A DNA stretch of 16,869 nucleotides from UBA4644 sp964646225. Lineage in GTDB: Bacteria; Bacillota; Clostridia; Oscillospirales; Butyricicoccaceae. The notes beneath the pieces are model-generated. The model was not told the DNA's origin. It worked only from the letters and a program-made list of their open reading frames with translations, and did no database searches. The stretch is taken from contig CAZYAD010000031.1 in assembly GCA_964646225.1 (NCBI GenBank), positions 1-16,869 of the forward strand, in the 5' to 3' direction. Below are positions 14,475 to 16,869 of the stretch, in pieces. Position 1 is the stretch's first letter; every line of letters begins with the position of its first letter. Position numbers and translations under genes: made by a program.

Positions 14475-15548
14475 CTATGACCTCCGGAGCTTCACGGTAA
14501 AGACGGAGCCCACGCCCACCGTGCTTTCCACGGATATTTCGCCTTTGAGAATATCCACGACCCGCTTGACCAGAGCAAGCCCCAGGCCGTTCCCCTGGGT
14601 GGCACGGGAGGGATCTCCCTGATAGAATTTCTCAAAAATGTGGCGGCCGACCTCGGCACTCATGCCGCATCCGGTGTCCTGTACCCTGACGGTGGCGCAG
14701 GCCTCATCGGCCGTCAGATGGACAAACACCTGCCCGCCCGCCGGGGTGAACTTCAGAGCGTTGGAAAAGAGATTGTTCCAAACGAGGCGAAGCAATTCTC
14801 TGTCTGCCAGAATGGTCACGCTGTCCGCGATTTCCGTTTCGATCTCAATGCCTGCTGCTTCCCACACCGTTTCGTATTGCAGCAGACATTCGCAAAGCTG
14901 CTCGCCCAGGTCAAAGGCTTCCGCCTTCGGGTAGATCTGCTGGTTTTCCAGCCGGTTGAGCTTCAGGATATTTGTCATCATGTCGGCCATCCGCTTTGCC
15001 CCGTCGGTCACGCCCCTGGCATATTCCAGCCGCTTGTCATCGGACAGCTCCGGCGCCTGCAGCAGGGTTCCGTAGTTCTGCATGACGGACAGCGGCGTTT
15101 TCATCTCGTGGGACACATTGGCGATAAAATCCGTCCGAAGGGCCTCCAGACCGCCCAGCTCCCTGGCCATTTTGTTGAAGCAGTCGATGATCTCGTTGTA
15201 ATTTCCGTCGATGGCCAGCCTGCCCGCCGGTTGGATGCGCACCGAAAAATCCCCCTGCACCAGCCTCCTTGCGGCGGCTACGATCCGCCTGGTGATGCGC
15301 TCGGTGGTCAGCTTGCGGCGGAGCACATCGATGCCGGTGAACAGGACGCTCAGCAGCAGCACATTCAAAAAGGTCAGCTTGGCCGCACGCTGCAGATTGC
15401 TGTCGGTCAGCGTAAGGCCCAGATCCCGGGAAAAGGTGCTGACGAACAGCGACATGGTGCAGCTGACGAGAAAGGCCACCAGCAGAAAAAAGAGCAGATA
15501 GTGGTAAATGGCGCGCAGCGTGCTTTGACGGAAGGCTCCCTTTTTCAT
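14475..15548 (-). CDS. Sensor histidine kinase
   Basis: A 357-residue membrane histidine kinase. Two N-terminal membrane helices (about 14-36 and 58-74) flank only about 20 extracytoplasmic residues, so it probably senses within the membrane or via a partner protein. HAMP-like linker at about 78-132; HisKA H-box IANVSHEMKTPLSVMQ with phospho-acceptor H147. The ATP domain has an N-box (NNLFSNALKFTP, 258-269), G1 (DTGCGM, 291-296), F-box (FEKFYQGD) and G2 (GNGLGL, 319-324), all intact. The ATG overlaps the regulator stop as ATGA (4 bases), so the pair is translationally coupled. The short loop resembles intramembrane-sensing kinases for envelope or peptide stress; the actual signal is unknown. 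Confidence 0.95.
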   Translation of the reverse strand: MKKGAFRQSTLRAIYHYLLFFLLVAFLVSCTMSLFVSTFSRDLGLTLTDSNLQRAAKLTFLNVLLLSVLFTGIDVLRRKLTTERITRRIVAAARRLVQGDFSVRIQPAGRLAIDGNYNEIIDCFNKMARELGGLEALRTDFIANVSHEMKTPLSVMQNYGTLLQAPELSDDKRLEYARGVTDGAKRMADMMTNILKLNRLENQQIYPKAEAFDLGEQLCECLLQYETVWEAAGIEIETEIADSVTILADRELLRLVWNNLFSNALKFTPAGGQVFVHLTADEACATVRVQDTGCGMSAEVGRHIFEKFYQGDPSRATQGNGLGLALVKRVVDILKGEISVESTVGVGSVFTVKLRRS

Positions 15549-16216
15549 TTCAGCACCGCCTTGTAGCCCAGCCCGTGGACGGTTCTGAGCTCAAAATCGC
15601 TGCAGTCCGCCAGCTTTGCGCGGAGCTTGGTGATGTAAACATCCACCGCCCGCGGGGCAGTCTCGGTGTCCGCATCCCAGAACTCCTCCAAAAGCTGTGT
15701 CCGGGTAAAGGTCTTCTTCGGATAGCTGAGCAGCTTATAGAGAATGGAAAATTCCCGATTGGTAAGCTTGATCTCCTCATCGCCAAGATAGGCGGTGTGT
15801 TCATCGACATCCATCACGAAGCTGCCGATCTCCATTTTGCGGGAGGCTGCGATCCTGGCCCGCCGCAAAATCGCCCCGATCCGCAGGAGCAGCTCATCCA
15901 AATCAATGGGCTTGACCATATAATCGTCCACGCCGATGCGGAAGCCCCGCTGCTTGGAGGCAAAATCGTCCCGCGCCGTCATAAAGAGCAGGGGAATATC
16001 CGTGTTGGTATCCCGGACAGTGCCGGCAAATTCAAAGCCGTCCACACCCGGCAGCATAATATCAGACACGATCATGTCAAAGGTTTTCTCATACAGGGCA
16101 TCATAGGCTGCGTTGGCGTTGAGACAGCCGGTGGCCTCATAGCCGTTTTGATTCAGGAAGGAGCAGACCGTGCGGTTCAGCTCCCTGTCATCCTCCACCA
16201 CCAGTATTTGAAACAT
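15545..16216 (-). CDS. OmpR/PhoB-family response regulator
   Basis: A 223-residue DNA-binding response regulator. The receiver domain (1-115) has the acidic pocket E8-D9-D10, phospho-acceptor D52 (SDIMLPGVDGFEF), T80 and K102. The C-terminal winged helix (about 125-223) contains LTNREFSILYKLLSYP and VDVYITKLRAKL, followed by RTVHGLGYKAV. All phosphotransfer residues are present. GGGAGG lies about 8 bases before the ATG, and a TGGTATACT promoter lies 35 bases upstream, so the regulator heads the four-gene operon regulator-kinase-membrane protein-small membrane protein. Confidence 0.96.
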   Translation of the reverse strand: MFQILVVEDDRELNRTVCSFLNQNGYEATGCLNANAAYDALYEKTFDMIVSDIMLPGVDGFEFAGTVRDTNTDIPLLFMTARDDFASKQRGFRIGVDDYMVKPIDLDELLLRIGAILRRARIAASRKMEIGSFVMDVDEHTAYLGDEEIKLTNREFSILYKLLSYPKKTFTRTQLLEEFWDADTETAPRAVDVYITKLRAKLADCSDFELRTVHGLGYKAVLK

Positions 16217-16250
16217 AGAGATCCCTCCCGGAAACAGTGTTCTGTCTGTC

Positions 16251-16259
16251 AGTATACCA
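16251..16259 (-). promoter_or_regulatory. Extended -10 promoter of the two-component operon
   Basis: Minus-strand TGGTATACT (-10 at 16251-16256), no strong -35 at standard spacing. Just downstream are a CTGTCTGT direct repeat and a short dyad ACAG-TGTT-CTGT (16234-16245). These could be an operator but are weak. Confidence 0.6.
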
Positions 16260-16324
16260 CGATCATGTTAAGATTTTGTTTCCGCCAGCGCTTTTTGGCA
16301 GAAAATCGCTGCATGCTTCCCCGT

Positions 16325-16696
16325 TTACGGGGCCATTACGGCGTCACTCAGGGCAAGGATCCGGTTGGCATACCGTTTGCGGCGACGGCGCAGGATGCCC
16401 CGGTAGACGGGATAATTGCAGATCGTCATCAGCAGCCCTGCAATGCCAACGGCCAGACCGGGACGCAGCGGATCGGCAAGGCCGAGGATCGTGCCCAGGT
16501 CGGTCATGATGAGACTCATGCCTGCACCCAGCACCAGGGTGGCCAGCGTGCCGAAGGCAAACGCAAAGGCCCTTGCCGGAGCGGTTACCCGCCGATCCAA
16601 CGTTTTCAGCTCGTCCAGCCGGGTAGGCTGCGACTCTGTATACCGAGCGCGGATCCGTCGGGCCAGCGCGTCCTGGTGGTTTTGATTGATGTTCAT
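16325..16696 (-). CDS. Small two-helix membrane protein, paralogue of the 13213 product
   Basis: A 123-residue protein of unknown function: charged N-terminus (about 1-40), two hydrophobic segments (around 41-68 and 79-95), and a strongly basic stretch RRRRKRYANRI before a final LALSDAVM. It aligns with the protein at 13213-13599 over nearly its whole length without large gaps, sharing GxGMSLIMTDxG and YPxYxxxLRR plus the ending L-x-L-(S/T)-D. ATG at 16696 follows AAAGGGGAC, and a TGGTATCCT element lies 32 bases upstream. It is transcribed in the same direction as the two-component operon but from its own promoter. No enzymatic motif is visible, so any enzyme name would be unsupported. Confidence 0.82.
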   Translation of the reverse strand: MNINQNHQDALARRIRARYTESQPTRLDELKTLDRRVTAPARAFAFAFGTLATLVLGAGMSLIMTDLGTILGLADPLRPGLAVGIAGLLMTICNYPVYRGILRRRRKRYANRILALSDAVMAP

Positions 16697-16728
16697 GGGA
16701 ATGTCCCCTTTCGGTTTTTGATGGCATC

Positions 16729-16737
16729 AGGATACCA
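16729..16737 (-). promoter_or_regulatory. Probable extended -10 promoter of the upstream small membrane gene
   Basis: Minus-strand TGGTATCCT (-10 TATCCT at 16729-16734), 32 bases before the ATG at 16696. No clear -35. Confidence 0.5.
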
Positions 16738-16800
16738 CGCGGTTGTTTGGGAAGGTTTAGAGAAATGTTTCTGTTTTATGAAAATGCAGCGTTTTCGCCG

Positions 16801-16830
16801 AAAAAGCACCTGCCATGGAGCAGGTGCTTT
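16801..16830 (-). terminator. Terminator of the right-edge tRNA transcript
   Basis: AAAGCACCTG (16803-16812) pairs with CAGGTGCTTT (16821-16830): 10 bp, 8-base loop. On the minus strand it begins at the tRNA CCA end and finishes with five T. Confidence 0.88.
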
Positions 16831-16869
16831 GGTACGCCCGACTGGAGTCGAACCAGCGGGGCCGAAGGG
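16830..16869 (-). tRNA. tRNA 3' half, isotype not determinable (possibly Arg)
   Basis: On the minus strand the T arm GCTGG-TTCGACT-CCAGT is followed by acceptor strand CGGGCGT, discriminator A and encoded CCA (complement at 16830-16832). The window ends before the anticodon. The acceptor sequence (partner would be ACGCCCG) reminds me of Arg tRNAs, but this is a guess. Confidence 0.85.

Noticed and set aside
16319..16332. CCCCG-TTTA-CGGGG hairpin at the end of the small membrane gene as a terminator
   Set aside because: Only 5 bp, it overlaps the stop codon, and no T tract follows it on the minus strand.
1..16869. Genomic island or prophage between the two edge tRNA genes
   Set aside because: No integrase, transposase, attachment-site repeat or phage gene is visible. 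The tRNAs are of different sequence, and the genes between are mostly core metabolism.

Overview
The window looks like chromosomal DNA from a GC-rich Clostridia-class Firmicute, probably a gut Oscillospiraceae/Ruminococcaceae-type bacterium. The reasons are strong AGGAGG-type ribosome binding sites, extended -10 promoters (TGGTATNNT), a Gram-positive-type nicotinate phosphoribosyltransferase, and an archaeal-type phosphoglycerate-mutase homologue beside thrC. The taxonomic placement is inference. Partial tRNA genes sit at both edges: tRNA-Asn(GTT) on the left, and on the right a minus-strand 3' half whose anticodon lies outside. No stretch over 300 bases lacks a gene; the longest gaps (about 180-235 bases) hold terminators, divergent promoters and one structured intergenic element.

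Layout. 1-830: tRNA-Asn with terminator, then a GNAT acetyltransferase with its own terminator. 837-4844 (minus): a tight operon thrC, phosphoglycerate-mutase-like putative homoserine kinase, rimM, trmD, which joins threonine synthesis to ribosome/tRNA maturation. 4845-5063: divergent promoters for thrC and pncB. 5064-7112 (plus): pncB (NAD salvage) and a small nitroreductase. 7113-7346: a folded intergenic element and a terminator. 7347-9112 (plus): a tetR-MATE efflux pair that appears decayed, with three single-base frameshifts and an internal deletion of roughly 55-60 codons. 9167-10433 (minus): ung followed by a second nitroreductase.

10605-13201 (plus): a zinc-ribbon/coiled-coil protein, then a CDF cation transporter carrying Mn-type metal residues, directly followed by an arginase, a Mn enzyme. 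13213-16696 (minus): a sensory locus with an OmpR-type response regulator, a histidine kinase, an eight-helix membrane protein and a small two-helix membrane protein. A clear paralogue of the small protein is encoded upstream of the regulator from its own promoter.

Most of this is ordinary core genome. The least explained parts are the two-component locus bracketed by paralogous small membrane proteins, the folded intergenic element, and the broken efflux operon, whose first MATE frameshift falls exactly on an in-phase A_AAA_AAG heptamer.
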